The notes under the pieces are model-generated. The model was not told where the DNA came from, searched no databases, and was given only the letters and a program-made list of their open reading frames with translations. DNA of 64,000 nucleotides from NCBI RefSeq assembly GCF_006965545.2, contig NZ_CP041372.2, forward strand, positions 3,162,001 through 3,226,000. Direction: 5' to 3'. The first letter of the stretch is position 1; the number at the start of each line of letters is the position of its first letter. Positions 26,191 through 37,699 of the stretch are shown here, piece after piece. The translations under genes were made by a program, and so were the position numbers. The DNA is from Paenalkalicoccus suaedae. GTDB taxonomy: Bacteria > Bacillota > Bacilli > Bacillales > Salisediminibacteriaceae.

Positions 26191-27084
26191 ATGGATAAAC
26201 AGGAGATTATTGAATTAGCGGCTCGACATGAGCTCGCAATTAAGGATACGGTAAAAATTAATGAATCTGGCGTTGATTTTCGCGTTGCGCACGTGGAGGA
26301 TCTTGATGGCGCGCGGTGGATCTTACGGATTCCGCGTCAGAAGGAGTCGATGCGTCATGCAGCGAAGGAGAAGCACGCGCTCGATTTAATGGCACAGCAT
26401 GTAGACGTTGAGGTGCCAGAGTGGACGATTTTCTCACCTGAGCTGATCGCGTATAAGCAGCTTTCTGGTGTACCAGCAGCGACAATTGATATGGAGATTC
26501 AAGGCTATGTCTGGGCGCTGGATGAAAAAAATGTGTCCGATGCATTTTACAATTCGCTCGGCAGAGCACTCGCCGACTTGCACAGCGTCGACACGACGCC
26601 ATTTGAACAGGCTAGCATGGAGAAGGTTGCGCCAGCTGATTTACAAGCCTCTATGAAGGCTCGTATAGAAAAGGTAAAGGAGCACTTTGTTATTGATGAC
26701 GAGCTCTGGAATCGTTGGCAGCGCTGGATTCAAGATGATGCGCTTTGGCCAACGTTCGTCGGTTTGACACACGGGGATCTGCATCCAGGTCACATTCTAA
26801 TTAATGAGAATGCCGAGGTAACGGGTATGATTGATTGGACAGAGGTTGCCATAACGGATGTGGCGATCGACTTCGTCGCTCACTACCAGCTATTTGGTCG
26901 AGATGGTCTCGAGAAGCTAGTTGCAGCATACGTTGCGGCTGGCGGACGCACGTGGCCAAACATGATCGAACACATCATTGCTCACGACGCAAAGCGTGCG
27001 CTCGTTGTAGCAGAATACGCCCTTGTATCAGGACTTTCGGATATGCGTTCGATGGCTGAAAGCATGTTAAAAGGCGAGATGTAA
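26191..27084 (+). CDS. mph: Macrolide 2'-phosphotransferase (Mph family)
   Basis: 297 residues of the APH/Mph kinase fold. Catalytic loop HGDLHPGHIL (with Mph-typical HPGH), then the metal-binding Asp in GMIDWTE; N-terminal nucleotide-binding region WILRIPRQKESM. It inactivates macrolides by GTP-dependent phosphorylation of the desosamine 2'-hydroxyl. Chromosomal copies are intrinsic in several Bacillus groups. Expression is probably drug-inducible through the leader at 26118. A strong terminator follows. Confidence 0.87.
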   Translation: MDKQEIIELAARHELAIKDTVKINESGVDFRVAHVEDLDGARWILRIPRQKESMRHAAKEKHALDLMAQHVDVEVPEWTIFSPELIAYKQLSGVPAATIDMEIQGYVWALDEKNVSDAFYNSLGRALADLHSVDTTPFEQASMEKVAPADLQASMKARIEKVKEHFVIDDELWNRWQRWIQDDALWPTFVGLTHGDLHPGHILINENAEVTGMIDWTEVAITDVAIDFVAHYQLFGRDGLEKLVAAYVAAGGRTWPNMIEHIIAHDAKRALVVAEYALVSGLSDMRSMAESMLKGEM

Positions 27085-27089
27085 ATGAG

Positions 27090-27122
27090 GAAGGACCGCC
27101 CATCACCTGGGCGGTCCTTGTT
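27090..27122 (+). terminator. Terminator of mph
   Basis: Perfect 9-bp stem GGACCGCCC / GGGCGGTCC with a 6-base loop, then TTGTTTGG. Confidence 0.85.
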
Positions 27123-27155
27123 TGGTTTGGCATAATATCCAATAATACAGGAATA

Positions 27156-27228
27156 CTGATTCTTTTTTCTTATTTATGTACTATTTTTGCGTAAAAGAGG
27201 TATAATTAACCTATGAAAAAAGAATCAG
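27156..27228 (+). promoter_or_regulatory. Perfect 14-bp inverted repeat around the HemAT promoter
   Basis: CTGATTCTTTTTTC (27156-27169) and GAAAAAAGAATCAG (27215-27228) are exact reverse complements separated by 45 bp. A TATAAT (27201-27206) lies between them and the gene's ribosome site abuts the right arm. This may be paired operators or an RNA-level switch. Confidence 0.5.
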
Positions 27229-27243
27229 AAGGAGACATGATTG

Positions 27244-28554
27244 ATGGGAATATTTTCGTTCCGCACAGCCCCTGTTACTCGCTTTGAACCTACGTTGTCT
27301 TATGCAGAAGGAAGCAGAATTCGTCTTGAAAGCAGTCAACTCACGGAGCGTCTGCGCTATATGAATGTGACGAAAGAAAAGCTTGCACTGCTTCAGGAAG
27401 TGAAGCCTTACATTCTTGAGATCAAAGACGATTTTCTAGATCTTGTTCTTGAACACGTTTACACGGTGGAGGAACTTCGTCAAATCGCAGAGGAGCATTC
27501 TACTCGGCAAAGGCTGAAGGATGTGTTTGCTATGTACCTGGCAACGCTATTTGAAGGCACCATCGATGAAAAATATGTTCAGGTGCGGCAGCGGATCGGT
27601 GCAACGCATAAAGGCGCTGACCTTCCTGTGGCCTGGTTTCTCGCCACTTATCAGGCATTCAACAGCCTGCTCATCCCGCAGATCGTTTCTCGCTATATTA
27701 ATGACGCGGAGAAGCTCTCCGATATCTTAGTATCGATTACCGACGTGATGAATTTTGACTCCCAGCTCGTTGTGGAAACGTACCTGAACAGTAAAATGGA
27801 TGAGCTGAATGCCATTCATCAGGAGCAGCAGAACCTCCAGCAGGAGCTCGGTGCCCTCAGTCAGGAACTTGCAGCGATGGTGGATGAAAACGAAGCCTCA
27901 CTCGGAGAAACGGCTTCGCGGGCGGAAAAGATGGGAGCGGCTACCGGAAGCACCATGGAGCGGAGCCAGAACGTCCTCGCGCTCACGAAGCAAAGCGGCG
28001 AGAATATTGAAAAGATGACGGGCTCTTTCGGAGTGCTTCGTGAACAGGTCAATGCCAGCACTGGCATGGTGGAGGAAATGCAGCGCATCTCAAAAAGCAT
28101 TTCCGAAATGACAGGACAGATCGAAAATATTGCTGAACAGACTAATCTTCTGGCACTGAATGCGTCCATAGAAGCGGCGCGTGCCGGTGAGGCCGGAAAA
28201 GGATTTGCTGTCGTAGCAGATGAAGTAAGGAAACTGGCCGAAAATTCGAAGACGATCACGCAGTCGATCATTGCTCTCGCTTTGGAAAGCACCACTAATA
28301 CGGATCAACTCGTCACCTCTCTTGAAACGATGAATCGAGCCACAGTAGAATCTGATGAGAATATGGTGAACGTCAAATCGAGTTTCTCCAGTGTACGAGA
28401 TGAAATGAAGAGCTACAGCAGTCTTTTTCAGTCGAATAAAGAGGAAGTGGATCAAATTGTTTCATCAGTCCGTGAGCTCGCAGACTCGACGACAAACTTA
28501 TCCAATGTTTCCAATCAGCTACTGATGAAGGGCCAGACGATGTCTGCTGGCTAG
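27244..28554 (+). CDS. hemAT: HemAT-like globin-coupled chemotaxis receptor
   Basis: 436 residues; ATG at 27244 after AAGGAG (a TTG one codon earlier is possible). Residues about 30-190 are a sensor globin: the proximal-His segment [23 protein letters not shown] matches the HemAT position. The C-terminal half is an MCP signalling domain with hairpin [35 protein letters not shown] (split over several helices). There is no membrane segment, so it is a soluble oxygen receptor acting through CheA/CheW. Confidence 0.88.
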   Translation: MGIFSFRTAPVTRFEPTLSYAEGSRIRLESSQLTERLRYMNVTKEKLALLQEVKPYILEIKDDFLDLVLEHVYTVEELRQIAEEHSTRQRLKDVFAMYLATLFEGTIDEKYVQVRQRIGATHKGADLPVAWFLATYQAFNSLLIPQIVSRYINDAEKLSDILVSITDVMNFDSQLVVETYLNSKMDELNAIHQEQQNLQQELGALSQELAAMVDENEASLGETASRAEKMGAATGSTMERSQNVLALTKQSGENIEKMTGSFGVLREQVNASTGMVEEMQRISKSISEMTGQIENIAEQTNLLALNASIEAARAGEAGKGFAVVADEVRKLAENSKTITQSIIALALESTTNTDQLVTSLETMNRATVESDENMVNVKSSFSSVRDEMKSYSSLFQSNKEEVDQIVSSVRELADSTTNLSNVSNQLLMKGQTMSAG

Positions 28555-28583
28555 GACGATCGATGAATCAAACAGAAACTTGG

Positions 28584-28613
28584 CTGAAGCGCAGTGCAAT
28601 CAGCTTTTTTCAG
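28584..28613 (+). terminator. Terminator of the HemAT-like gene
   Basis: GCTGA / TCAGC stem followed by T6, 30 bp after the stop codon. Confidence 0.6.
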
Positions 28614-28614
28614 T

Positions 28615-28798
28615 CAAGTGCACGTGCACGCAGATCCTATGAGGTTTAGTCCAAAGAAAAAAGCCTGTAAGAAGAGTTGTCTTCCTACAGGCTTCGTTCG
28701 CTTATGGATTTTGGGTGGGAGTGCTTTCCTAGCTCATTTTTACATATAAAAGGCATTGCTGTCGGTCGCGATTCGCTTAAGGCGCTGGATGATCGCTG
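28615..28798. pseudogene. Decayed duplicate of the efflux-ferritin 3' junction
   Basis: This segment aligns with 31281-31462: the last codons of the cation efflux gene (GTGCACG..CACGC, GAGGTTTAG), the shared terminator (AAAGCCTGTAAGAAGA), and about 35 codons of the ferritin C-terminus on the minus strand (TATGGATTTTGGGTGG, ATTCGCTT.AGGCGCTGGATGAT). Frames are broken. It is a partial duplication of a locus 2.7 kb away. Confidence 0.8.
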
Positions 28799-28810
28799 GC
28801 ATTTTGTAAG

Positions 28811-28866
28811 TGCGTTAACATTCTTGGATAATGCATTCATCTTCTCCAACAATGCGTCCAACTTCT
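28811..28866 (+). repeat. 21-bp array, TGCGTTCA class (3 copies)
   Basis: TGCGTTAACATTC (28811), TGCATTCATCTTC (28832) and TGCGTCCAACTTC (28853) are spaced exactly 21 bp. An AACTGCCATT boundary word follows at 28923. It directly adjoins the ferritin remnant. The rest, to 29000, holds no gene. Confidence 0.7.
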
Positions 28867-29000
28867 CTCAAAAGGTCCTTCCCACATACACAGTCCACCA
28901 TTTAAGGACTCCTCAATTGCCCAACTGCCATTTTATAAAGCACCAACGGAGTATAAGCACACGTTAGCATTGATTCCTGCATTTAAATGAAAGCCATTGT

Positions 29001-29593
29001 TTAGCCAATCGGCACTACTTCAACACGAATCTTTTTACATTTATTTAAAACTTTCACCGTCTTTTCTACGTTTACTAATCCACTAGAGTCTGTTTGCAAA
29101 TAGTCCTCTATAATTGCAATTGTTACAACTTTACCTTGCCGAATAGATTTAGGTCTTTTAAGCTTAAGCAGTAACTCTGTATTGAGTAATGTCTTTGAGT
29201 ACTCTCTCGTGCTCACTTCAGGATTTTTCTCTGTATTTATTTTGATGCAAAGTCGGTCCTCTTGAAGTAAATAGTAGTGATCCAAACCTTTTACATGCCA
29301 CCAAAAATCCCAAAATTCACAGCCAAAATCTAATGTTCTTTGAACTCACCTTTAGCTTTACTCACGTACCTTTCTAGCTGATTCGAATAATTCTTTATAA
29401 AGGTTTTGTCCTCAATTACAATCAAGTATGCGCATTTATGATGACTGATACATCAATATAGTTATATTGTTTTAATAACAATTTCTTCAATGTTCAATAA
29501 AGTGTATTCATGTAAGCTAAATATCTCTCTTAAGAAATCTGATGCCGCGCTATGTAAATCGGGCTCTTGGACGAAAATATTTTGAGTACTCAT
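29001..29593 (-). pseudogene. Broken PD-(D/E)XK nuclease-family gene
   Basis: Three frames join to one protein-like sequence: the start MSTQNIFVQEPDLHSAASDF at 29593, then YIDVSVIIN, then LIVIEDKTFIKNYSNQLERY, then LDFGCEFWDFWWHVKGLDHYY through to 29001. The IEDK plus QLERY pair is the catalytic and conserved part of the PD-(D/E)XK superfamily proteins linked to restriction or defence. At least two frameshifts break it, so it is dead. The last piece alone is open for 94 codons. Confidence 0.7.
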
Positions 29594-29619
29594 AATTTAT
29601 ATTTCTATTTAATTTCCAA

Positions 29620-30033
29620 TTATCTATCGACCGTTATACGATTAGTATCTATTAGAATACTATCCTGAAGCGTTTCATTAGTATCAAAATAAACGGTGTC
29701 ACCTAAGTGTAAATCATTAACATTCAGTTTTTCACTATTTAAGTCAATTAAATCAATATCATTTGAATATTCAATATAAATTATAATTTGCGTAGAAGTT
29801 CGTTCTGCTCCTTCTGACTCCGCTAGGTCGTCTAGGTAATCCGAAATATCAATAGTAAGTTTATTCTCACTAATGCCAAGATAGGTACCTGTTATAGTAT
29901 TCGAACCATTAATTTCATTATTATTTTCCTCCTCACTGTTATTTAGCATTACTGTGTTGTAATTATTTGAATCATTATCCCCACATGCACTAAATAAAGA
30001 TAACATAACTATAAACAAGAGAGTTTTATACAT
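29620..30033 (-). CDS. Small lipoprotein of unknown function
   Basis: 137 residues; lipobox LFSAC with Cys 17, then an Asn/Glu/Ser-rich linker and a beta-rich part (TGTYLGISENKLTIDISDYL) suggestive of a DUF3221- or OB-like small domain, not firmly identified. Ribosome site AAAGGAGGAGGTG is excellent. Its base composition is clearly more AT-rich than the neighbours, and it lies beside the broken nuclease gene, so it is probably acquired DNA. Confidence 0.7.
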   Translation of the reverse strand: MYKTLLFIVMLSLFSACGDNDSNNYNTVMLNNSEEENNNEINGSNTITGTYLGISENKLTIDISDYLDDLAESEGAERTSTQIIIYIEYSNDIDLIDLNSEKLNVNDLHLGDTVYFDTNETLQDSILIDTNRITVDR

Positions 30034-30438
30034 AATATCACCTCCTCCTTTCTAGACGCTTTTTGACTAAAGCTAGTTACAAATAATAGTAATTTAACCT
30101 TTTTTCGATTAGGCTTTATTTAAATAACTCAGTTTTCAAGCATCCGAGAATCTTTTTTGGCGCTCTCCACGCGCCAAAATAGTCGACCTTGCCAAACACG
30201 TACGCCAGAAATCGAAGGAGAACCGAAAGTTTTTGCACCTGAACTCACTCTTTTGACCTCAATCTCTTAACCTCTCCCTTAAACAAACGTTTAATTAACC
30301 CCAAAAAGTTGCCGGGAGCAAACACTTTTCTGCCCTCCCAACTAGTTTAGCAACGGCTAAAAAGGTTGCTATAGACCCACTCGACTTCTGCTTGCTATAC
30401 TTTTTTAGCACGTACGAAACGAATAGGTGGAGATAAAC
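30034..30438. other. 400-bp gap with a possible decayed Rep-A element
   Basis: No reading frame is supported. At about 30150-30235 the words GAGAATCTTTTTTGGCG, CGCGCCAAAATAGTCGACC and AAATCGAAGGAGAACCG recall the inner hairpin and right end of Rep-A (for example 56540-56620). The rest contains only the upstream region of the efflux gene. Confidence 0.35.
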
Positions 30439-31311
30439 GTGGAAGAGAAATATAGCAATCTCAAACAGAGCGAACGAGGCGCGATCATAAGCCTCCTTGC
30501 CTACTTACTACTCGCTAGTTTAAAAGTAACAATTGGTATATATGCTGGCTCCATCGCGCTTCGTGCGGATGGTTTTAACAACGTTACGGACATTGTCGTG
30601 TCGATCGCCGTGCTCATCGGTCTCCGAGTTTCTCAAAAGCCGCCAGATAGTGATCATCCATACGGCCACTGGAAGGCAGAGTCGATCGCTGCGCTCGTTG
30701 CATCGTTTATCATTATGGTCGTCGGGCTACAGGTGCTCGTCGATGCCGGCCGCTCCTTCCTCACGCCGACAACAGAGGCGCCAAACGCCATCGCAGCAGT
30801 TGTTGGCGCGCTTGGTTTTGTCGTCATGATCGGCGTGTATCTCTACAATCGCGCCCTAGCCAAGCGCACGAAAAGCCGCGCAGTGGACTCCGTTGCGAAG
30901 GACAACCTCTCCGATGCGCTCGTGAGTGCTGGTGCGACGCTTGGAATTATCGGATCGCAGTTTGGTCTCTACTGGCTTGACCCCCTACTCGCGATTCTCG
31001 TCGGCCTCATCATCTGCCACACCGCCTGGGGCATCTTCCGCAGTACCTCCCATGCCCTTACTGATGGGGTCGAAAATCAGGAGCTGACGCGCGTTGTTTC
31101 AACCGTGAATCACGTAGATGATGTCGTCAATGTGAAAGATGTGAAAGCTCGCTATTATGGAAGTAGCCTTGTCGTCGATTTGGTCATAGAGGTGAACAGT
31201 TCGTATTCTTTTAAAGAGGTCCATGACGTCTCGACTAACGTTGAGGAACTTATAAAGAGGAAGCACCATGTCCTAGACGTGCACGTTCACGCGGAGCCTA
31301 TTGAGGTTTAG
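30439..31311 (+). CDS. Cation diffusion facilitator (metal efflux) protein
   Basis: 290 residues from a GTG at 30439 (GGTGGAG six bases before); another GTG lies four codons upstream. CDF features: metal-site helix ALRADGFNNVTDIV, then HPYGHWKAESIAAL, second site DNLSDALVS, and a C-terminal ZT-dimer domain (HVDDVVNVKDVKARYYG, VLDVHVHAEP). It exports zinc, manganese or iron(II) by proton exchange. It converges on ferritin, which suggests a joint role in metal balance. Confidence 0.88.
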   Translation: MEEKYSNLKQSERGAIISLLAYLLLASLKVTIGIYAGSIALRADGFNNVTDIVVSIAVLIGLRVSQKPPDSDHPYGHWKAESIAALVASFIIMVVGLQVLVDAGRSFLTPTTEAPNAIAAVVGALGFVVMIGVYLYNRALAKRTKSRAVDSVAKDNLSDALVSAGATLGIIGSQFGLYWLDPLLAILVGLIICHTAWGIFRSTSHALTDGVENQELTRVVSTVNHVDDVVNVKDVKARYYGSSLVVDLVIEVNSSYSFKEVHDVSTNVEELIKRKHHVLDVHVHAEPIEV

Positions 31312-31319
31312 CCCAAAGA

Positions 31320-31360
31320 AAAAAAGCCTGTAAGAAGAATGGTCTTCCTACAGGCTTCGA
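31320..31360. terminator. Bidirectional terminator between efflux and ferritin genes
   Basis: Stem AAGCCTGTA...TACAGGCTT flanked by an A-rich run on one side, shared by the convergent genes. An almost identical copy sits in the remnant at 28655-28695. Confidence 0.75.
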
Positions 31361-31364
31361 TCGT

Positions 31365-31865
31365 TTATGGATTTTGGGTGGAGCGCTTGCCAAGCTCGTT
31401 TTCTAGCATGTAGAAGGCGTTGCTGTCCGTCTCGATTCGCTTGAGGCGCTGGATGATGGCATCAAACGACGCTTCTTCCTCGACCTGCTCTTCGATAAAC
31501 CAGTTTAAGAATGTCATTGTCGCGTGCTCACGCTCGTCTAGCGCTCTGTCGGCTAGCTTATAGATGCGCTTTGTGACTTCTTTCTCATGCGCAAGTGACT
31601 GCTCAAACGCGTCTAACACGGAGGCAAAGTCTGTCTTCGGCTGCGGAATATCCGCGATCACTGCCTCTTGCCCTAAGTCGTTTATAAAGGTATAAAACTT
31701 CATCGCATGCTGGCGTTCTTCCTCTGCTTGCGCTAAAAAGAACGTAGCGAAGCCGTCCAAGCTCTCCTTCGAGCAGTAGGCAGCAGCCGCTAAATAGGCA
31801 TGCCCGGAGTAAAATTCGTAATTCATCTGTTTGTTAAGCTCTGTGACTAATTCCTTGCTAATCAT
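31365..31865 (-). CDS. ftn: Non-haem ferritin
   Basis: 166 residues, four-helix bundle. Ferroxidase residues occur in NYEFYSGHAYLAAA, AEEERQHAMKF (ExxH) and the later FIEEQVEEEASF. It stores iron(III) in a 24-subunit shell in the cytosol. Ribosome site TAGGAGGG. Fur-like boxes lie 130 bp upstream, so iron control is likely. Confidence 0.93.
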   Translation of the reverse strand: MISKELVTELNKQMNYEFYSGHAYLAAAAYCSKESLDGFATFFLAQAEEERQHAMKFYTFINDLGQEAVIADIPQPKTDFASVLDAFEQSLAHEKEVTKRIYKLADRALDEREHATMTFLNWFIEEQVEEEASFDAIIQRLKRIETDSNAFYMLENELGKRSTQNP

Positions 31866-31930
31866 GTTCGCGTACCCTCCTAAGATTTTTTTGGGGAGAA
31901 AATAGAGTTACACGCTGTTGCAATGGATAT

Positions 31931-32013
31931 GATAATCACTCTCTATTATATACCAACTAAGAGGGAAATACATTGGCTAACTATGTGTGTAGTTGAGAAT
32001 GATTATCAATATC
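31931..32013. promoter_or_regulatory. Fur boxes upstream of ferritin
   Basis: GAGAATGATTATCAATATC (31995-32013) matches the classic Fur 19-mer GATAATGATTATCATTATC at 15 of 19 positions. A second partial site, GATAATCACTCTC, starts at 31931. They sit 65-150 bp before the ferritin start. Confidence 0.7.
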
Positions 32014-32097
32014 ACTGCAAACTTAGTTTATTATATGGAGAATGTTCTGTCAAGTAGTGTGGTGGATTTTTTGTTTGTTGATTTAAGTAGATGCGGT

Positions 32098-32335
32098 TTA
32101 ATTTCATGAAGCTGCGTTTTACTTCTATTACTTTTCGACTTACTTCTCACAAAATGCGTGTTACTTTCACGTCGTTCCGCATTACTTCTTTCATTATTCG
32201 CTCTACTTCTCCACATTTCTTCATTACTTCTTTTTTACACATTACTTGAACCAACTTCCGTGCTGTTACTAGCCCGTTCCGCGTTCGTTCTAGCAATTTC
32301 CGCCTTCCTTCTCCCATTTTTCGATCCACTTCTTT
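32098..32335 (+). repeat. 21-bp array, TTACTTCT class (about 12 copies)
   Basis: Words start at 32098, 32119, 32140, 32161, 32182, 32203 and 32224 at 21-bp steps, then after one 18-bp step at 32242, 32263, 32284, 32305 and 32326. Core TTACTTCT is well kept in the first half and drifts to TTCGTTCT and TTCCTTCT in the second. The 3-bp phase slip preserves reading frame by chance. Confidence 0.82.
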
Positions 32336-32404
32336 TTCGGTCTTTAAAGCGAGGCAACGACCTAACGCCTCGTAAACCCAAACTATAAGGAGGAAGATGA
32401 ACAA

Positions 32405-32613
32405 TCTATATACCGTAACCGTAGGTGCCTCGGAGCGGCGTTTGCGTACTACTGGTGGTAGCCCTTTCGCGCAGCGAAAATCCTTTCGAACGGCCATTGG
32501 TTTGGCCGATCGAAATAGTTGAGCCAGCAACCACCTGTAGTTGCAAACGACGCGCAGGGGCACCGAAAGGTGACCGCACTTGACCTTGATCTTGACATTG
32601 ACCTTGACCTTAA
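32405..32613 (+). repeat. Rep-A palindromic repeat, variant copy, with CTTGAC hexamers
   Basis: A long imperfect palindrome opening CCGTAACCGTAGGTGCCTCG and closing CACCGAAAGGTGACCGC, with an inner hairpin GCGCAGCGAAAATCC. It is similar to 56460-56655. It ends in five to six CTTGAC-like hexamers (32579-32608). Confidence 0.65.
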
Positions 32614-32630
32614 AAAGCATTACCTCCATC

Positions 32631-32665
32631 AAAAAAAACCAGACCCCATCAATCAGAGGTCCGGC
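32631..32665 (-). terminator. Terminator of the beta-galactosidase operon
   Basis: Minus-strand stem CCGGACC / GGTCTGG followed by T8. Confidence 0.75.
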
Positions 32666-32683
32666 TCCTACATATAATCCGCT

Positions 32684-35797
<3,114 letters not shown>

Positions 35798-36631
35798 TTA
35801 CTTGATTGATCCCATCATACCAGCAACAAAGTGCTTTTGCATGAAAAAGAAGATAACAGCCGTTGGAATCGTGGCAATAACAATCGCGAGCATAATCACG
35901 CCATAGTCTGGTGAGTAACTTGATCCAAGATTAGAAATGAGTAGTGGTATCGTTTGATTACCTGGCGACTGGAGCACCACAAGTGGCCATAAATAGTTAT
36001 TCCAGCTTGCCATAAACGTAATGATCGCCGCTGCTGCATAGGTTGTTTTCATCGTTGGCGCATAAATACGGAGAAAAATACCGAACTCCGACAAGCCATC
36101 CATTCTTCCCGCTTCAATCATTTCGCGTGGGAACATCTTCGTGCTTTGGCGGAAGAAGAAGATAAGGAATGCTGTCGCAACAGTAGGTAGCATGACCGCT
36201 GGCAACGTATCAATCCCGATGAACGGAATCACGGACGAAATTGATGCAAACATACGGAATAAAGGCACCATAAGCGCTGCAAATGGAATCATCATCGAGA
36301 GAAGTAAAATAGTAAAGACAATATCCTTCTTTTTACTACGATATACTTCAAATCCGTAGCCCGCTAAGGAGCCGATAAAGAGAGCAAGCACGGTTGTACC
36401 AACTGCAATAATTGCGGAGTTCATCAAGGCAGGTACAAGGTTGACTTGATTGAGTAGGTTCTGCAGATTTTCAAAGATATGCGTGCCAGGGAAAATCCGA
36501 CCGCGCGTCACATCAACCGATCTATTCGTCGCACTAACAATCATCCAAATGAAAGGAAAGATCGATACTAAAGAAATAATCGTTAACGCTGTATACATCG
36601 CACCCATTTTTAATTTAGTCATTTTTGTCAC
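35798..36631 (-). CDS. Beta-galactoside ABC transporter permease (MalG-like)
   Basis: 277 residues, six membrane segments; EAA loop EAGRMDGLSEFGIFLRIYAPTM. It overlaps the preceding permease gene by 17 bp, so the two are coupled. Its operon lacks an ATPase gene. Confidence 0.9.
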   Translation of the reverse strand: MTKMTKLKMGAMYTALTIISLVSIFPFIWMIVSATNRSVDVTRGRIFPGTHIFENLQNLLNQVNLVPALMNSAIIAVGTTVLALFIGSLAGYGFEVYRSKKKDIVFTILLLSMMIPFAALMVPLFRMFASISSVIPFIGIDTLPAVMLPTVATAFLIFFFRQSTKMFPREMIEAGRMDGLSEFGIFLRIYAPTMKTTYAAAAIITFMASWNNYLWPLVVLQSPGNQTIPLLISNLGSSYSPDYGVIMLAIVIATIPTAVIFFFMQKHFVAGMMGSIK

Positions 36632-37577
36632 CTACCAGTTTAAATTGTAAGATCGAGAAGAAGACAATTAATACAACAATGGCATAGGAGACAGTTGCTG
36701 CATATCCAAAGTTAGGCGTGTACTCAAAGGAGAGGTTATAGATGTACTGCGAAATGGTTAAAGTCGCATTCCCTGGTCCACCACCTGTAATATTCATGAC
36801 TTCATCAAAGAGCTGAAGCGTTCCGATTGTTGAGATGATCGTGGTAAATAAAATGATTGGCTTCAGCATCGGAATCGTAATCTTAATGAACGACTGAAAC
36901 GCATTCGCCCCATCAATCTTTGCTGCTTCGTAAATCGATTTATCAATATTCTGCAGAGCGGATAGATAAAAGATCATGTTATATCCTGTCCATCTCCATG
37001 TGATTGCGATAATAATAAGAACCTTCGCCCAGAACGGATCCGTCAGCCATTGAATAGGCGCCTGCAGAATCCCAGTGTTTAATAGCGCCATATTAACAAG
37101 ACCATCTGACGCAAATAAGTATTTAAAGATGACCGAGTAGGCAACAAGAGATGTCACACACGGCAAGAAGATAGCGGTACGAAACCAGCCGCGGAATTTA
37201 AGCTTATCGTTATTTAACATGACGGAGATGATCAGTGCGAAGAAAATCATCACAGGTACTTGTACGAGTAAATAAATAACCGTATTCGTTAAGGCAGTAA
37301 GGAACGTTGGGTCACTAAATAACCTTACGTAGTTGGCAAATCCAACAAACTCTAGGTTTGTCCCAGCACCTGATTGGAACGAAAGCAGGAGCGATTGGAA
37401 CATGGGGTAAAAGTAAAAGACTGTAATAAGGATGGCTGCAACGGCAATAAACATCCAGCCCGTTAAGGCATTCTTTGTTTTGTAAGACATGAGCTTCTTT
37501 TTAGGCTCTTTTGGTGGCACCGCTTGAAGCGTCGCCTCTTGTGTTTCCACTTTTCGTAATGGTTCCATTATCGTCAC
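36615..37577 (-). CDS. Beta-galactoside ABC transporter permease (MalF-like)
   Basis: 320 residues with a long polar N-terminus, then six membrane segments and EAA loop EAAKIDGANAFQSFIKITIPML. Second gene of the transporter, after the binding protein. Confidence 0.9.
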   Translation of the reverse strand: MTIMEPLRKVETQEATLQAVPPKEPKKKLMSYKTKNALTGWMFIAVAAILITVFYFYPMFQSLLLSFQSGAGTNLEFVGFANYVRLFSDPTFLTALTNTVIYLLVQVPVMIFFALIISVMLNNDKLKFRGWFRTAIFLPCVTSLVAYSVIFKYLFASDGLVNMALLNTGILQAPIQWLTDPFWAKVLIIIAITWRWTGYNMIFYLSALQNIDKSIYEAAKIDGANAFQSFIKITIPMLKPIILFTTIISTIGTLQLFDEVMNITGGGPGNATLTISQYIYNLSFEYTPNFGYAATVSYAIVVLIVFFSILQFKLVGDKND

Positions 37578-37596
37578 TCCTAAGGGTTAATAACAG

Positions 37597-37677
37597 AAAA
37601 GAGCGTCGGAACGGTGCCGAATAGGTGTCTAGTTCACATCTACTCTGGCGCAACACATGTTCACGAGGCTCTTTCCA
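37597..37677 (-). other. Long intercistronic hairpin after the binding-protein gene
   Basis: GAAAGAGC (minus strand, near 37677) pairs with GCTCTTTTC (near 37597), enclosing further GC-rich pairs. It could trim or partly terminate the message so that the binding protein is made in excess. Confidence 0.45.
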
Positions 37678-37699
37678 ATTCCTACTATGAGGCTTCCAT

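Noticed and set aside
28677-28967. 96-codon plus-strand frame
   Set aside because: Antisense to the decayed ferritin remnant and then array DNA.
32147-32632. 161-codon minus-strand frame across 32.15-32.63 kb
   Set aside because: Runs through the TTACTTCT array and the Rep-A palindrome; basic low-complexity product with no start signal.
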